64,000 nucleotides of DNA, taken from NCBI RefSeq assembly GCF_900156375.1, contig NZ_FTNK01000004.1:186001-250000 (forward strand), given 5' to 3'. Position numbers and translations under genes: made by a program. A model generated the notes under the pieces. That model had not been told where the DNA came from and searched no databases. It was given only the letters and a program-made list of their open reading frames with translations. Positions within the stretch are counted from its first letter, which is position 1. Every line of letters begins with the position of its first letter. The DNA comes from Paenibacillus macquariensis (lineage in GTDB: Bacteria > Bacillota > Bacilli > Paenibacillales > Paenibacillaceae). Positions 62,907 to 64,000 of this stretch are shown one piece after another.

Positions 62907-63995
62907 ATGGTACATCAATGCCAAGAATGCGGAATATCTATTGGTTTTAATGGAATCTGTTATCGCTGTCGAAATAAGAATCAGCGGGAAGCCTATCAGG
63001 CTATGAATAGTGAAGAAGTAGAGAAAATGGTCGAATCGATCATCTCGAATATTGAAACGACCGGGAGTTGGGATCAAGTTTCTCTAGATTTTAATGGGTT
63101 GCTCGGTTATCACGATATCAACACTGCACGTATTGCACAAGCAGCGTTCGACAAGGGTATCTTCTATCCAGCTGCAATCTATCGAGACGCTTCACCCGAG
63201 GTACGGGATCAGCTGCTCGCGCTTCTTTTGGATCCTGTTTGTGAAGAAGCCAATCATTTGCAGCTCTGCCTTGCATTGCAAGGCGATGGAGTCGTTCTGG
63301 AACAATTTCTGAGGCTGGAGAAAAACCCGTTGCCATGGCGTAGCGAGCTGTATGTGAACCCATCTGTCTATGCTCATCATAGCGGATGGAGTTTCGATGA
63401 TCAGGGGAATCGCAGCTCACTATACTTCGAACAATGCTATACGATGCTACCGGGAGATGGCGTTGATCAGGCAGTAAAGGCTGGTCAATTATTGGAGCAG
63501 CACTGTCCGCATTGCGGTTGCCGGTTGATCGATATCCTGCGTCTCGACGGGCTTGATGAGCGATTTTCTTTTCTGGCAGTCGACGGCGTGCTCGCCATTC
63601 CCATCTGTCCGAATTGCATCACATTCACGGAAGAGACGTTTTTACGCTATGGGGAAGATGGTCGGAGTGAAATCTTGTTAGGTGAGCCACCTTTCGAAAC
63701 GGAAAATTATTGTACGGAGGCGGATCTTCTGGAGATGAGCCAGAATCAGCTCACACTTAGTACCGAGGCTGTACCGAAGTATTACGCTAGCGGTGGTGAT
63801 GAGGTTATCACAATCGGAGGCTGGCCGGATTGGGTGCAGGATGTTCAATTTGGAACATGCCCGGACTGCAGTCAAACCATGAAATTTCTCGCAGCACTTC
63901 CATGGGACGTCTTAATGGATGGCTCTGAAGGTACGTTGTATATCGAGATTTGTACAGATTGTCGGACGCTGTACCTGTTCCATCAACAGACTTAA
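62907..63995 (+). CDS. Zinc-ribbon protein with DUF1963-like tail, copy 2
   Basis: 362 aa from ATG 62907 with GGAGGATTG upstream; a TTG two codons earlier is less likely. Same plan as 56417-57520: HQCQECGISIGFNGICYRCR, CPHCGCRLIDILRLDGLDER and CPDCSQTMKFLAALPWDVLM. The copies flank a 5.4-kb set of seven genes. The gene is complete, ending five bases before the window end, where GGAGG marks the next gene. Confidence 0.73.
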   Translation: MVHQCQECGISIGFNGICYRCRNKNQREAYQAMNSEEVEKMVESIISNIETTGSWDQVSLDFNGLLGYHDINTARIAQAAFDKGIFYPAAIYRDASPEVRDQLLALLLDPVCEEANHLQLCLALQGDGVVLEQFLRLEKNPLPWRSELYVNPSVYAHHSGWSFDDQGNRSSLYFEQCYTMLPGDGVDQAVKAGQLLEQHCPHCGCRLIDILRLDGLDERFSFLAVDGVLAIPICPNCITFTEETFLRYGEDGRSEILLGEPPFETENYCTEADLLEMSQNQLTLSTEAVPKYYASGGDEVITIGGWPDWVQDVQFGTCPDCSQTMKFLAALPWDVLMDGSEGTLYIEICTDCRTLYLFHQQT

Positions 63996-64000
63996 GGAGG

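Noticed and set aside
1..64000. tRNA, rRNA, CRISPR arrays, replication origin
   Set aside because: None seen by eye on either strand; no cloverleaf-like CCA-ended segments or regular repeat-spacer units were noticed.

Overview
The window looks like a chromosomal accessory region of a low-to-mid GC Bacillales bacterium, most likely Paenibacillus or a close relative. The grounds are strong AGGAGG-type ribosome binding sites, frequent GTG and TTG starts, ISL3/IS110-type insertion sequences, and the protein families present (SUKH/SMI1-KNR4, DUF1963, DUF4261, DUF4259, Imm51-like, DUF1904, DinB). All family names come from recognising sequence patterns by eye; no search was run.

Layout. 1-5.7 kb: a SUKH gene, then an insertion sequence bounded by a perfect 17-bp inverted repeat (about 1001-2859), then an ISL3-type element whose matching ends (about 2926 and 5707) enclose both the transposase and a SAM-dependent methyltransferase. 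5.9-18.7 kb: carbohydrate and small-molecule genes. These are a metallophosphoesterase, a beta-helix glycan enzyme (GH141-like), a GH109-like Gfo/Idh/MocA protein, a LysR regulator, a DinB protein, a frameshifted Lrp/AsnC gene, an alpha/beta hydrolase, an FAD monooxygenase divergent from a MarR regulator with three palindromic operators, and a GH38-like (DUF5054) enzyme flanked by relics of a dehydrogenase and an enolase-superfamily enzyme. The glycan enzymes lack obvious signal peptides, so they probably act on imported oligosaccharides.

18.7-64 kb: a very dense array of immunity-type genes with no recognisable full-length toxin. It holds many SUKH proteins (alone or fused to an L7/L12-like, DUF4303 or ankyrin part), two leucine-rich-repeat/TPR-Imm51 blocks, a TPR-DUF5713 protein, DUF4259, DUF4261, DUF1963, DUF1904, HEAT and WGR proteins, zinc-ribbon proteins, and many small unknown proteins. 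Most read left to right in short runs, each with its own ribosome binding site.

The array is being reshuffled. There is a 1.9-kb duplicated block 25 kb apart, three copies of a DUF4259 leader plus gene start (one intact, one decayed, one fused in frame to a different gene), three ankyrin-SUKH genes (one with its repeats deleted), four copies of a TPR head on different or missing tails, and at least a dozen gene relics and frameshifts. The best overall reading is an orphan immunity array, as found downstream of polymorphic toxin (RHS/WapA/LXG-like) genes, where heads and tails are exchanged by recombination. The toxin gene(s) would lie outside the window.
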